This document shows positions 10,403-22,325 of a stretch of DNA of 64,000 nucleotides, piece by piece. Numbering within the stretch: position 1 is the stretch's first letter; every line of letters begins with the position of its first letter. The notes below the pieces were generated by a model. The model did no database searches. It saw nothing but the letters and a program-made list of their open reading frames with translations, and was not told the origin of the DNA. The translations under genes and the position numbers were made by a program. This DNA comes from Trichodelitschia bisporula (taxonomy: Eukaryota; Ascomycota; Dothideomycetes; Phaeotrichales; Phaeotrichaceae): contig ML996704.1 in NCBI GenBank assembly GCA_010356995.1, positions 480,404-544,403 of the forward strand. Direction: 5' to 3'.

Positions 10403-13400
10403 ATGAGTTACCCGTTCGTCAACTACGAGACGGCCGCGTCCGGCTTTGGCTCGCCTCCCACTGGCCAGCCTGCCTACGGCTATATGCCCCAGCAGCAACA
10501 GCAGCCGGCGCAACAGCCCGCCTACCATACCACGCATGGCCTGCCGATCGTGCAGACGCCGATGGATACCCTCCAGGCGCAATATCAAGCGGGCTACTCG
10601 CCGCTCTACGCGTCACAAAGCCCTTCCGCCCAACAGCAGCTCCAGCATCAACAACATCAACAGCAGCAACAGCAGAGGCAAATACAACAGCAGCAATATC
10701 AGCAGCAACAGCAACAGTTGCAATACACGTTGCCTGCCGCCTCTATGCCGAATTCCTATAGTGGCGCGCAATTCGCGTGGCCCCCTCCGCCACAGACGCA
10801 ACCCCAAACGCAACCCGCAAACCGCCAACAACCTCAGGCACACCACGTCCAGCAGCACCATCAGCCCTACCAGACCCCTCGAGTGCAACTACAGTCCTCC
10901 GCGCCTGCCTCTTCGGTAGCCAGATCGCATAACCACCAATCCCAAGTGCAAGGCCAGGTCCGCCCGCAGCAGCAAATCCAGCACCCCGCGCCCGCTACCA
11001 CTCCCGCACTTCAATCCACGATCAAGTTGGAACTCCAGCAGCAGCAGCTGCGATACCAAGAGCACCAGCGGTTGCAGCAGCAGCAGCAGGCACGACAATC
11101 TCTACCAAAAGTCGAGTACCAAACTCCCGCATTCGGTACCACATCGTCGCAAGCGTCCCCGCCCCGACCGCGCATCCCCCAAGTGCAGGTTCCTAAGTCT
11201 ACACCACGCCCCACTGACGCCCTTGGACGCTCCCCGGGTATGAGCTCTACGCCAGTGAAGCAAAGCCCGGGGGGTACGCCCGCTGAGCTCGACTTCCGTG
11301 CCGTAGCGCTGTCGCTTGCGGATGAGTACCTGACGGCTGCGCGGGGAATGACCACACACATTGCACTGGGGAGGAAAAAGGAAGAGATGGAGGAGTACTA
11401 CAAGCTAATTGCTACGGCGCTGGGATGCATCGAGTCCGTCCTCAAGGTTTGTGCACATGCGTCGGAGGGAACTTGTGCTGACGATGTAGAACTTCCGTTT
11501 ACCGCCACGTGAAGAGGCGTGCCTGACACTCAAGTATGCTAACATCATGTTTGCGGAGACGGAGAACTACACCGAGATGGAGACGCTGCTGAGCAAAGGC
11601 GTATGTTCCATTGATCTTCCATTCGGCTTGCTAACGTGACTAGATCACTTTGTGCCATCGCGTAAAGTTCTCAGACCCAGCCCTTGACCCCTAACTAACG
11701 CGTCTAGAATCGATTCGTGGACCTGAAGTACAGCATGAGCCACCTGCTCGCTAGAGTGTTGTTCAAGACGAACCCCAGGGCCGCGCTGAAATCCGTCGAG
11801 AAGGTCATACCCGATGTGACAGCGTACGTTAAGTCCCTGAGGTGCGGACTTGCCAGTCACTAACGCTTGTCAGGTATCGATATAGCTCCTGGGTTTACGC
11901 TTTCCGATTTCTGCAGGTTTCTTTCTCCCTCCAGATAGGTACGCACCACGAGTTACTCTCCGCAATCAACAACCTGCAAGCGCTTTCCAAAATTGCGGAC
12001 AAGAAAGGAGATAGTGCCGTCCTTGCTACTGCTGCGACGCTAGAGGCCCTAGCTCACCTACGCTCTGGAAGCCCCGACTGCATCGAACAAGCCCAACGTG
12101 CTATTGCCGCTGCCAGAACCCATCAGGTCACATGGTCCCATGAATTCGTTCCAGTCTGGGCTCTGCTTCACTGCATGGACCTCCAGTGCAGTCTCCTCCA
12201 ATACAATCCCGAACAGGCGATGATCAAGATGCGGGCGATGCAACAGCATATGGACGAGCATAGCAACGACCCTGATTGGCGAGATGATGGGTCATTTTAC
12301 ATTCCTCTGTCGCGATATGAAGCTGCAACCGCTGCCGCTACTCTTGAAACAGGAGGAATCTTTCGCAGACTGTCTGGTGGCGCATCAGACCAGCTTGCGT
12401 TTTCTTGGACCCAACCGCACAACTTCTACACCTACACGTACCTACTTAGTGGTATTGCTGTCCAACTGAAGCAGCCTAATGACTCGCACGGCCTCACGTA
12501 CCTGGAGGAAGGGTTGAAGACGTTCGATGGTAAGTCGTCCTTTTGCTGTCTAACGTTTCTCACATGACAAGGTCTCTTCCGTTCTTCGGCATCCGGGAAC
12601 GAGCCCTTCCACCCTTCCCTCTCTTGGGCCGTCGACCGTCTCAAGTACTCCTATGAGCTCAGATGGTATCTCCGGTGCTACACCGTTTTTGCCCTCTGCA
12701 ATCACTCCAAATGGGATGCTGCCGCCAAAGTCTTCAACAGTTTAGATCCGGAGCTATCCAATTCCACCTCCTCGCACCAACGCCTGGTCACCTATCTTCG
12801 TGGCGTCATTTCTCAAGGAACTGGCGACATTGAGACAGCGTTGAAATGCTACCAGGACCTTCTGCTCGCTCTGCCGAAGCACAGCACCGGCGGGTTCTCG
12901 GATCCAGAGACAGACCTGTGTATCCTCGCCGCACTCAGCACACTCCTCATCATCCGCTCACCCTCACACCCCGAGCACGCTCAAACCGCGTCTTTGATGG
13001 CCGCTTTAGAGCCCATGGTGAAGCACCACCCTAGTAAATCCATCCAGTCTGCCACCCACCTACTCCAGGCGATGGTCAATCCCAACGACCATATCATCAA
13101 GCGGAAAACGGCGCTTCAATCGGGCCTTAATCAGGCGCGTGCGGTTAACAATCAGCTTCTGCTCGCGGTAGCTATGAATCTGACCTCAGCCATATTCTTC
13201 CGCAACATCGTCGGCGAACAAGCCAGTTCCTGTGTCAACACTGCCAAGGGATTGGCTGCACGCGCTGATAGTGCTTTGTGGAGTGCGGTAGCACATTCTC
13301 ACCTTGCGGATAATCTCGAGATGCAAGGCCGCACAGCTGATGCCGAAGCAGCAAGGGAAGGGGAGGCCCAGTTCGTGAAGAAATTGCCGAAGGGCGTCAA

Positions 13401-13464
13401 GCGGGCAATTGGGGTTGAGGAAGGGGACGAAGAGGAGGAAGTCGGTGAAGTGATGAAGCAGTGA
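10403..13464 (+). CDS. SCC4: Cohesin loader subunit Scc4/MAU2
   Basis: Scc4 (MAU2) with Scc2 loads cohesin onto chromatin. Exons are 10403-11446, 11490-11600, 11644-11661, 11708-11823, 11874-12529 and 12572-13464. The third exon is only 18 nt (ITLCHR). The product is 945 residues, longer than yeast Scc4 (624) because of an N-terminal extension of about 290 residues rich in Gln, Pro and Ala. The cohesin-loading domain starts near ELDFRAVALSLADEYLTAA, followed by LGCIESVLKNF, LPPREEACLTLKYA and many TPR-like helical pairs to the end (KHHPSKSIQSATHLLQAM, AKGLAARADS). The tail is acidic. The protein is nuclear. Identity is based on the MAU2-specific helices; the Q-rich part is not conserved in sequence. 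Confidence 0.9.
10485..11095 (+). repeat. CAG/CAA-rich tract encoding poly-Gln in SCC4
   Basis: Several runs of CAG and CAA codons (about 10490-10515, 10628-10720, 11032-11092) encode glutamine stretches broken by His, Tyr and Pro. Mixed CAG/CAA use lowers slippage, but the tract is a likely site of length polymorphism. Confidence 0.8.
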
Positions 13465-13838
13465 TGTGGGTGTTCCGATGTTGGTGTCTATCTTGACCAT
13501 TTGAGCCAAGCGGGGGAAAGGGGCCTGGCCCTCAGTTTCGGCGTTTGGGTGTGAGTTAAATCGCGGTCAAAGGAGGCGGGAGGCGTGTGGATCCGGGTAT
13601 ACCCTTGCTTCGAACTTGCTGCAAAGCATCTCTGCGCGGCAGGATTTTCGGTGTGCATAGCTAGGCCTGGCCTTTACCGACGTTTATTTCACGGCATTTT
13701 GGCGTGGACTGGGTCGCGGCCGGTTTCAAAAGTTCAGGCACACTGTACGATGCCATGTGAGGGACAGTAGTGTGTCAGTCAAACAATTCTGAGATTCTTT
13801 GGCTACATTCCGCTCCACTGATTACTCCAGCTCCCCCA
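13465..13838. other. Intergenic, convergent 3' ends
   Basis: Nothing coding is seen between SCC4 and the oxidoreductase gene; 374 bp. Confidence 0.6.
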
Positions 13839-15576
13839 CTACTGACTCTTACGACGCTTCATCCTCTTCTCCCTAACCGCCAGAAACTCCTCCAACACGC
13901 CCTTGTAATCCTTCGGCCCATACGCCTCCGTCACCTCCGCAAACCCACCCTTCCGCCTCGTCCTAACCCCCACGTCTCCAAGCAACCTCTCCACATACGC
14001 CAACGTATTCGCATAAAACTCCGGCACGCGCTGCTCCCGCCCAGCCCCAGACCCGGGATACCGCCACACACCAAACCGCGCCCACAGCGCCGCCTCCTCC
14101 CGCCGCTGATGTTCCCTCATCCCCACAAACTCAGTGTTATCAAACCACGCCGTCACCCACAGCGCCTGCGCCTCCGCAACAACGCTCTCCCGCGCCACGC
14201 CCACCATCCCGACAAACGCGACGCTGGGGCTCGTACCCGCGGGCACGACGAAGCGGAACAGGGACCAGGATTTGGTGCTTTCGTGCGTTGGGGGAGGGGG
14301 AGCGGGGCAGGTGGCGATGAGGGAGGGGAAACGCGATTTTAGGGTGGTGTCGAGCGTGCTGTGCATTTCGGTGCGGGGGGCTGGGCCGCGGAAGGGGATG
14401 CCGAGGGTGCGGGATGTGGGCGAGGGCGAGAAGGGGATGTTGAGGCCGCCGGTTGTGCCCGCGTAGCATACGGCGCTGATGGGGACCGCGCCCGCGTGGG
14501 CGGCGAGATGGATCGTTCCCTGCGAGAGTCCGACGGCGTATGTGTCGAAGACGCGGATCGTGCCTGCCTTCACCAGGGCCGGGATGCAGCCGGCCTCAAC
14601 TGGCGGCGCACCCGTCCAGAACGGCGGATACTGTGGGCGTAACTTCTCAAGATCCGGATCGCCCTCATACGCAGCCGCAACATCCTTCGCCACTCCGTCC
14701 CACACTTTCCCTGTAGCCCACTTCCCAATCCCGCTCTGGCTCCGCGCAGGCTTATGCTCGTACCCATCCGCCTGCCGCCACAGACACGGACTAAAATTCC
14801 CGGCTCCGCGCGTCATAGCTAGATCCTCCGCATCCGCGCCGCGTGGTCCGACCCGGGCGGCGATCCAGGCGTCGGGTTTAGCGTTGCGGCCCAGAATCCA
14901 GTACACGGGTTTGCCAGAGGAGGCATAGGCAGCGACGACGGGCCAGGCATCGCGGAAACAGCCGAGGACGGCAATGGGCTCCGGGGATAGGGAGGGGGGT
15001 GGGTGGGAAGCGAAGGCCGAAGTGTGGAAGATGGGTTTATTGAAGTCGGAGGTGCCGCGGAGGGAGGGCGGAGACATGGGGACGCTGGCGGGGCTGGTTG
15101 CGAGGATGAGGCGGCGCGTTTTGAGGTTCTTGGTGACGGCGCGGGGAAGGTCTGTGATGCTGAGGGACCAGGTGTCGTCGGCCTGGCGGGTTGCGTAGTG
15201 GACGCGGTGCTGGAGGGAGATGCGCGGTGTGAGGGCGTAGTGGGCGGCGAGGCGCGAGAGGTACGACTGGATTTCGTTTGCGGGGATGAGGTCGTTGGGT
15301 TTGAGGGTGGGGGAGGAAAGGGGGAAGTCGCTGAGCTCGAAGGTGCCGAGGAGGGGGAGGGAAAGGGGGGGTGCTGAATTTGCGGCCCAGAAGCCGCCGA
15401 TGCGGGACTGCTGGTCGAGAATGAGAAGCTTGTGGGTTGGGTTAGCGGCGAGGTAGGTTTTGGCCATCGTCAGGCCATAGAGTCCTGTTTGGAGTTAGCG
15501 AGGCTGAAGTTGAGGATGTTTGATTAGGAGACATGCCTGCGCCTACGATGATGAGGTCTGCCATTTGGTCGTCCAT
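13839..15576 (-). CDS. FAD-dependent oxidoreductase (flavin monooxygenase-like)
   Basis: This is a flavoprotein related to class B flavin monooxygenases and Pyr_redox enzymes; substrate unknown. Exons are 15576-15537 and 15484-13839, giving 561 residues. The intron begins with GC rather than GT (GCATGT...AACAG). Only this GC-AG splice joins the two halves of the N-terminal dinucleotide-binding fold, LIIVGAGLYGLTMAKTYL, with the GxGxxG motif. Then come LLILDQQSRIGGFW, the second Rossmann-like segment IAVLGCFRDAWPVVAAYASS and an ATSPASVP linker. A usable FMO motif (FxGxxxHxxx) is not evident, so monooxygenase activity is uncertain. The Ala-Pro-rich composition resembles secondary-metabolism enzymes, but the neighbours are housekeeping genes. 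Confidence 0.8.
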
Positions 15577-16295
15577 TGTGATGGTGCTTTGGTGTTGGCG
15601 GTGATATCGTCCGCGATGGTAAAAGTATGGGGTATAGGTGTAGGTTTGTTTGCCGGGCGAGTGAATGGTTTGCCGAGTCACTCACCCGGCAATTTCTTTA
15701 TATATGAGTTAAAGGCTGTCCATAGTTCAGAATAGAACCTCTTGGTGTCGTTCGGTGACTTTAGAGAATGGACCAGGTGATAGCAGTGACAAAGAACCAG
15801 ACATTGTCGTGGAAGCGTTTCTGGTATGGTCCGCGGATCGAGTGCGCATGTTCCATGATGACGAGACACACGATCAGCTTATACGCCACGTAGAATCTCA
15901 AGCAGTATATATGCGAACGGCATTCCCCATAATGGCGGTGGACACAAAGGAGTCAATGAAGCCAGTCGCGCATCTAGCTCAAGGCATGTCCGACATGATT
16001 GATACTTCCAATGCCGCCTGTCAAGTACATCTCCGCCCGAAGATGGAGCATGGGCATTGCAACGCGACTCCAGTAAGGAAAGATGTCCTTCTTCGGCTTG
16101 CGGCGTCGTCCACTGGGGTTCGACGAGGCAGTTGCCACGTTCTGCGAAACCAGACTTGCAGATGCTCATGAAAGCACAACTGGATCGAGCACGGTTGCAG
16201 CCTGTTACTTGACGGCTTTGGTTGTCGAGGGCGGGGCTTGTTGCGAAAGGCAACGCAGTGCCTTTGTTGACATCCTGGTGAGGAGTGGCGGGGTT
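15577..16295. other. Intergenic region
   Basis: No supported gene is seen in 719 bp. Short open frames on both strands have no recognisable motifs. Confidence 0.5.
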
Positions 16296-17366
16296 CTATG
16301 TCTTCGAAGGCGGCGAAGGAGGAGAGTTCGGTATCGTAGATGGCGGGTTTGCGCTGAAGGTGGTATCCGGAATGAAGCTGACGGGAGTGCCGTAGAGAGC
16401 CGACTTCTCGGTCGTGAAGGCCACACGCTTGGGCGGGATCCCAGGCGTCCGCTGGAGAGGCGCTGCTTGATCGAAACAAGAGCGCGATAATCCTGTATAA
16501 ACTCTATCCTGGGAACCGCTGCAACATCGACGGGAGTCAGGTATTAGTTTGAGAACATATAAGCCCCGATTATCATCGGCTTGAGGGTAGCTATTTTTAT
16601 GTCCTTATACTCAGCCATGGGATTCTGCATCGTCGTAGGCAGTGAAGGAAGAGCCTTGCGAGAGACCACCGGAGCCTGCAATATGAGAGCAGCCGGCTTC
16701 TCAAGACTGAACGCTATAGCCTCCTGCGGAACCACAGTCGTCTGCGGATTATGGGACTCGTCGCCTTTAGAGATTTCAATGTATCGTTTCTTCGCGTCTC
16801 GATTATGGGCCTCCAGATGAATCCGTATAGGGCGATGGTCGCCAACACACCGAGTATCATCCAAATGTCGTGGAAGAACAGGACTTCCAGGCGTTTGTGA
16901 GGATTAGATAATAGGGGACATAGAGCAGGGCCACGGACCTCTGGATTAATGTATGTGGCGATGATGTATGCCCATGGCGATATAACTAGATCACCATCAG
17001 TAACCGAAGGAGCGGTTGCAAATCGAAGAAATCAGTGGAAGTTTACATCGATGAAATTGTTCCGGCAAAGTGAACAGCGGATTTCCTCGGGGTCACGGCC
17101 GCCGAGCAAACCGATCCTTCACTCTCCCTCGTGACCTTCGTGAATGGCAGAAGGAAGGCGGTAGCTCACCGACAGATGCATATGTGAGCAAATAGCCGCA
17201 AGGCATATGCGTCTGGACGATCGTGAGTTGATAAGTGGATATGGGAGGACATCCCGAAAGGAGCTAGGTTAGCCTACAGGTGCTATGAGCATGAGCAAAC
17301 AAGATATACGGTCAGCCGATTTCCGTAGTGAAGACCGGTTAGCGTCATACTTTTTCCATTGTCCAT
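16296..17366 (-). CDS. Unrecognised membrane-protein gene, frame interrupted
   Basis: Spliced by eye, this gives exons 17366-17310, 17263-17170, 17085-17047, about 16985-16557, and 16518-16296. The first four join in phase to a protein running through THMPCGYLLTYASVGNPLFT and INPEVRGPALCPLLSNP to a hydrophobic segment IWMILGVLATIALYGFIW. Shortly after this segment the sensible reading moves to another frame (GDESHNPQTTVVPQEAIAF), which then joins in phase to a last exon containing PKRVAFTTEKSALYG. The end is a cytosolic-looking Ser/Pro-rich tail. Either a one-base error or mutation lies near 16745-16800, or a splice was missed. The start is only 50 bp from the ECM16 stop, so the first exon is doubtful. 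No family is recognised; a degraded gene is possible. Confidence 0.4.
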
Positions 17367-17416
17367 TATCTATCGATACCGGACCAAGACCGTGAGCCCG
17401 CCTGATGTCCAATCGC

Positions 17417-20400
17417 CTACAAGTACTGCTCGATAACCCACCCTTCGCCGGGCACTCTCTTCTGTACAACCGACTTGCGAACCAATGGCCAACCCATAGC
17501 ACCGCCGCCTCCGACTAGGCTGAGTAGCACCTCGCACTGCCTCCGTTCAACCCCGCCCTGGCTCTCGAGCACTTCGATCTTACCCAAGGGCTTGCCGACT
17601 TCCAGCAATGTCGTACCTCTGGCCAAGACTGCCAATTGCTCTCCGCTGACCGGTGTAAGTGCGTGCATGCGCGTCTTGGGCACCTTGCCCGGCGCAGAAC
17701 TCTGGGATCGCTGGAGACGATGGTAGACGATATAGCGCGGGAGCTTGTAAGGTGCCATGTGAGCCAGCACGGAGGAAGGGTGAGGGTACACAAATGCGTC
17801 CTCAGGTGTGCCCGGCCGAGTACCCTCCCAGGAAGGGATGAGCGTCTGGTACCGCATGTCGATGGCACGCTTCGGCTTGCGGTCGACTGGGGGTGGCGTC
17901 GGAAGAAAGTCGGCGCGGATGGCGACTTGGTCCACGAAGCCTGCGGCTACGATCTGCTTCAGCAGGTTGATCTGCTTATCCGATGGTGTAGGAAGCAGCG
18001 GCTTGTAAGCGCGGATGGCATCGGGCTTGTGGCTGCAGGCAATGCTTGTAAGCTGTTCCCGGAGGGAGTTCGCTTCGTTCAGCGCCTTACTGCGGAGGAA
18101 CATTGAATTGCAAAAGTCTTCTGGATCCGGAGAATTTGAATACTTGTTAATGGCGGAGAAAAGCTTGACGGCATCGCTGGAACGGTCCAAGCTCGCAAGG
18201 TGCCCATGGGCAGTGTTGTAATCCTTCCGTCGCCTCTCCCGTGCGGACTCTTCAATGTTATCAGCCTGGGTTCTGATCGCATCTTCTTCCCGTTCAGGGG
18301 TCCGCAGATCTAGGGAGCTTTCGGGTATGAAGAGCTCGGGAACATCCAAAGCCGCGACCATAGCTATGACTTGCGGAACGCAATTGTAGTTCAAGCCCAG
18401 CCGCAGCATCTGGGCGAAGCGCGGATTAAGAGGATAGTTCTGAAGTTCGCGGCCAAGCGGCGTAATTCTGCGGTTGGCGTCGAGTGCTCCAAGATGACAA
18501 AGAAGGGCCTCGGCCTTGACGAGACTTGCTCTCTCCGGCGGAGTTGGAAAGGGGAAATTGTCAATCCGAGAGATGTTTAGCGCCTTCAGCTGCAAGATGA
18601 CACCTTCAAGAGGTGATCGGAAGATTTCGGGTTCTGAGAACTCAGTAAATGATTCGTACACCGCAGACGAGTAAAGACGGTAACAATGACCCGGTCCTGT
18701 ACGGCCAGCACGACCGGCTCGTTGATCCGCACTGGCCTTGCTGATCCAGGATGTACGGAATGTTTGCACACCGGCGCGATCCCATATCCTCTCCTTCGCA
18801 CGGCCGCTGTCGAACACATACCGGATTCCAGGGATGGTCAAACTCGTTTCAGCGACGTTAGTGGAAAGAACGATAAGACGAGAGCCGTCTGGAGGCGGTT
18901 CAAATACTCTGAGTTGCTCATTGGAAGGAAGTTGTGAATATAAAGGCAACACATGAACCTTCATCAGTTCACCCGCCTCCTCGCCTTCAATCTTGAACTC
19001 GGCGTCTGCGTCCTCAAGGCCTTCGATTTCGATGTCGCTGTCATCCGCACCGGAATCCTCATCGGGTAGTTCAAGTCGAGCTGGCTTCGTTCGTTCTGCG
19101 TCCAAGTCATCGCTCTCCATCGGCATTTCAGTGGCGGATATGCGAACTGGAGGGTGTTCGTGGGTTGGTTCGGTAGCTTGGAAGGTCTGCTTCAGTCGCT
19201 TCGCCAATGCTCGAATCTCACTTTGGCCGGTTAAGAAAACCAGCATGCCACCAGGTGGCAGCTTCCGGTGGCCTCTGCAGACTCTAGTGTATGCTTCCTC
19301 CAGGTAATCGTGAGAGGTTTTGCGCGACCAATGCGGCGTGACTTCGTACTGTCGCCCCTCAGCCGTCACCAAAGGAGGGGGATTGGAGAAGAGACGGCTG
19401 TTCTCACGGAAGTCGGATACTCTGAGGGTCGCAGACATGATAATCAGCTTCAAAGGCGTGTAAAGTTTAGGCTTCTCTTTTGCCAGCTGGGCTCTCGTCT
19501 TAACACAGCGACTCATCAAGCTGATAAGGATGTCTGTATTGACTGTACGCTCATGCGCTTCATCAATGATGATAACAGAATACTTCTTCAGCGAGAAGTC
19601 CTCGGACATTTCGCGGAGCAAGACACCGTCCGTCATGAATTTGACGGCCGTCTTCTTGTTGACCGTGGTGTCGAACCGGATTTGATAGGAGACTCGGTCA
19701 GCAGAGCTTGCGAGCTCCGTGGCCACGCGTTTGGCCATACTGACTGCAGCAACACGCCTCGGCTGAGTGACTCCAATCATCCCAGGGGTTGGTCCATTAG
19801 GATCCCCGAAGCCGTTTTCGAATAGAAATTGGGGGACCTGTGTGGTTTTACCGCTTCCAGTAGCTCCAGAAATAACCACAACATCATTGCTGAATATGGC
19901 CTCCATAATCTTTTGCTCCTCTGCCACGACGGGGAGGGCAAGACGCGCCTCCTGGATTTCTTCTGGTCTTTGCACATTGACAGCATGGACCTTGCGGTTT
20001 ATATTTGCGTTGATCTGGAGCTCCGGGGGGAGCACGTCCTGTTCGACCGGGCGAGGGGTGAACTTGATAGACTTTGCGGCGGCAGTCATCCCTTCGATGT
20101 TGGACGTCGGTTGAAATCCCAAGGCCTCATTCCGCTGCTGCTCAGCCCAGGCTTTGAACGCAGATGTCCGCGCTTTTTTCTCAGCCTTCTGGTCACCAGA
20201 GTCCTCATCGCTGCTCTCACTCCCCTCGCTACCGGTGTCACCTTCGTCCTCCTCGCCCTCCGTCATGCCACTCTCGTCCATGTCCGACTCAGACTGACTC
20301 TGCTGCGACAACGCGTCTTCAAGCTGTTCGGATGGCGACTCCTCATCTGCTTCACCGCCGAGTTGGGCTTTAGCGGGCTTGAGGATAGACCGAAGCTGCA

Positions 20401-21163
20401 CGCATCCCTCCGCCTCGGATTCGGAAGAAAATCCTGTCCACTCCGGTTCTTCTTCCAGTTCTTCCTCTGACTCTTCCCGCGCCGGTATGTGGAATACAAG
20501 CGGGGTTGCTTTTGTCTTCTTCCGTTTTATCCGCGGGAGGACAGGCCTGCCCTCTTCGTCCAGTTCTAACGGCCGCTTGAGCCCACTCCCGAAGCCCGCC
20601 GGGCCTCCAGATGTGGATTTAAGCGCTGCTGCAGCCTGTGGGGCTGGATCGGGCTTCTCATCTTCCGAGTCTGATTCTAGTTCTGGTACTGGCTCCGGCC
20701 TCTTCACGAATAGGGTGGCTTCGGCTTGTTCGACGTTGATTCCCGCCCGTCGCTCCCTAAGAGCCCGTGAAAGGATATCCCGCTTCGATTCTGTCTGCTG
20801 GCCGAGTCTCTTTGCGCTATGGAAAAGACTGGTATCGACTTTCGTCTGTTCGAGCTTCTTGATCAACTCAAGGTTCTCCTCCTTCTTTAGCTTCGTTTCC
20901 TATCATGAGTTAGCACTCCGCGTACAAGAGGTGTCCGAGGGCTGTACAATATAGTGATCCAGCCTCTTCTGCTTTTTGCTGGACATCTTGTGCTGCTGGG
21001 AGCGCAATTCTTCTCTCAGCTTCCTCTTGCGCTCCTCATGCTGGACCTTCGATGCGGGGAGGATCTCGGTCGCGTTCGCATCGCCACCTGCCGTTGCTGC
21101 GGCATTGCGCTGCTCGCGGTCTCGCGCCTTATGCTTTCTCTGTCGTGGCACAAATTTCGCCAT
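17417..21163 (-). CDS. ECM16: DEAH-box RNA helicase Ecm16/Dhr1 (DHX37)
   Basis: Ecm16 (Dhr1) is the nucleolar helicase that removes U3 snoRNA from the pre-40S particle. Exons are 21163-20948 and 20899-17417, giving 1,232 residues (yeast 1,267). The N-terminus is basic, followed by long acidic Ser/Glu stretches (about residues 145-310). Helicase motifs are GATGSGKTTQ (about 417-426), DEAHERT, SATLR, STNVAETSLTIPG and QRAGRAGRTGPG. The HA2 (ratchet) and OB-fold domains follow, with PRYIVYHRLQRS typical of this family. No membrane segment is present. It is divergent from PAC3 and may share its promoter. Confidence 0.95.
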
Positions 21164-21522
21164 GTCATCTGGTGTTGCTGTGAGCTACGAATTATGCGGG
21201 AGACTCGTCTGTCAATCGCGAGGCATCCAAAATTTCTGGCGGGAGCGGAGATGTAAGGACGCCGATTGGCTGCGCGGGTGAAGGCGGTCTCAGTGGGAAA
21301 TATTCTGCCCATCCATTGTGGGTCAGGAACAACCCCGCATCTTGTCTCCAAGTCTCGGTTCATGAGGTTCCAAGGATTCTTCTCATCCAAGTTGTTCTTG
21401 CTTAGTGCTATGTAGTCGGCAAATCCAAAGGTTCTCCTCTTTACAGAGCTTTCACTGTGCTACCACAGGAAACACCACGCTCAAATATCATCAGTACTGT
21501 ACCACCCTGCGCCAACCCCACG
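21164..21522. promoter_or_regulatory. Divergent promoter of ECM16 and PAC3
   Basis: These 359 bp lie between two divergent starts. No specific element is recognised. Confidence 0.5.
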
Positions 21523-22034
21523 ATGTCCTCACAAGATGCCCTAATGCCATCTCCCTTCCCGGCACAGTCCAAAACTGCAAACAAAACCGTAGCATCTATC
21601 CCAACTACAGCGACCGCCATCTTCTTCACCGACAAGATCCTCATCACGATCTCGCAGGGTGGCCGCTTAGCACAATGGGTCCGCACCCCACATCCCTTAT
21701 TCCCTCAGCTTACCCTCGTATCCAGGTCCACGTTCCGCTTGACGGCAGCCTCCCCGAAGCACATCCGCTTCCTCCGGAGGTCGATCCCGAATCTGACGCG
21801 CCGCCGTCAGATTTGCTGCCCATGTCACATTTAACAGCAACGACAGTCCTCGGGGGGACAGTGCCGGAACGCGACACACTAGGTCAGCTACTAGCAACAC
21901 AGATCGCAAGCGCTATCGCAACCAAGGACACGGACGAGAAGAGAATGGTAGTGGTAGGACTGGGCTTAGAGAAGTCAACGCTTGGCAGAGAAGAATTCAT
22001 GGACTTGGTGGAGCTGGTGCTTGGGATCATATGA
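21523..22034 (+). CDS. PAC3: Proteasome assembly chaperone 3 (PAC3/Irc25-like)
   Basis: PAC3 (human PSMG3, yeast Irc25/Poc3) works with PAC4 to assemble the 20S alpha ring. Exons are 21523-21678 and 21726-22034, giving 154 residues. The donor is the unusual GTCCGC, but without the splice the frame runs into an unrelated Arg-rich stretch and loses the domain. The first exon gives TTATAIFFTDKILITISQGG and the second TATTVLGGTVPERDTLGQLL, then MVVVGLGLEKS, the beta-strand pattern of the PAC3 domain. Identity is by pattern rather than by invariant residues. It is divergent from ECM16 and convergent with FES1. Confidence 0.8.
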
Positions 22035-22325
22035 GGGGAGGACGCCTTGGACCACAGGTTCTTCAAGCACTCAGGCAGCTGGATAGCTGTGAAAAGTTGC
22101 ACATGGCATGCTCCGATTGCAAGGAGCCATATATTGCGACCTGCATAGCGCAGTATTCATGAGCGACAGGGCCATGTGCCCACTTCCTTCCAGTCGACCG
22201 TATTCTCTACGGTTCCCAAACGCCAGTATCCTCCTGCAAAGCCGTACCTCCAACGCCTCACGCATATGCCCCGTCAGTACCCCATCAGCTTCCCATTTTC
22301 CTAACATCTGTACCCATGAGCCCTT

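Noticed and set aside
13839-17366. A secondary-metabolite cluster around the FAD oxidoreductase
   Set aside because: There is no synthase, regulator or tailoring gene nearby; neighbours are SCC4 and ECM16.
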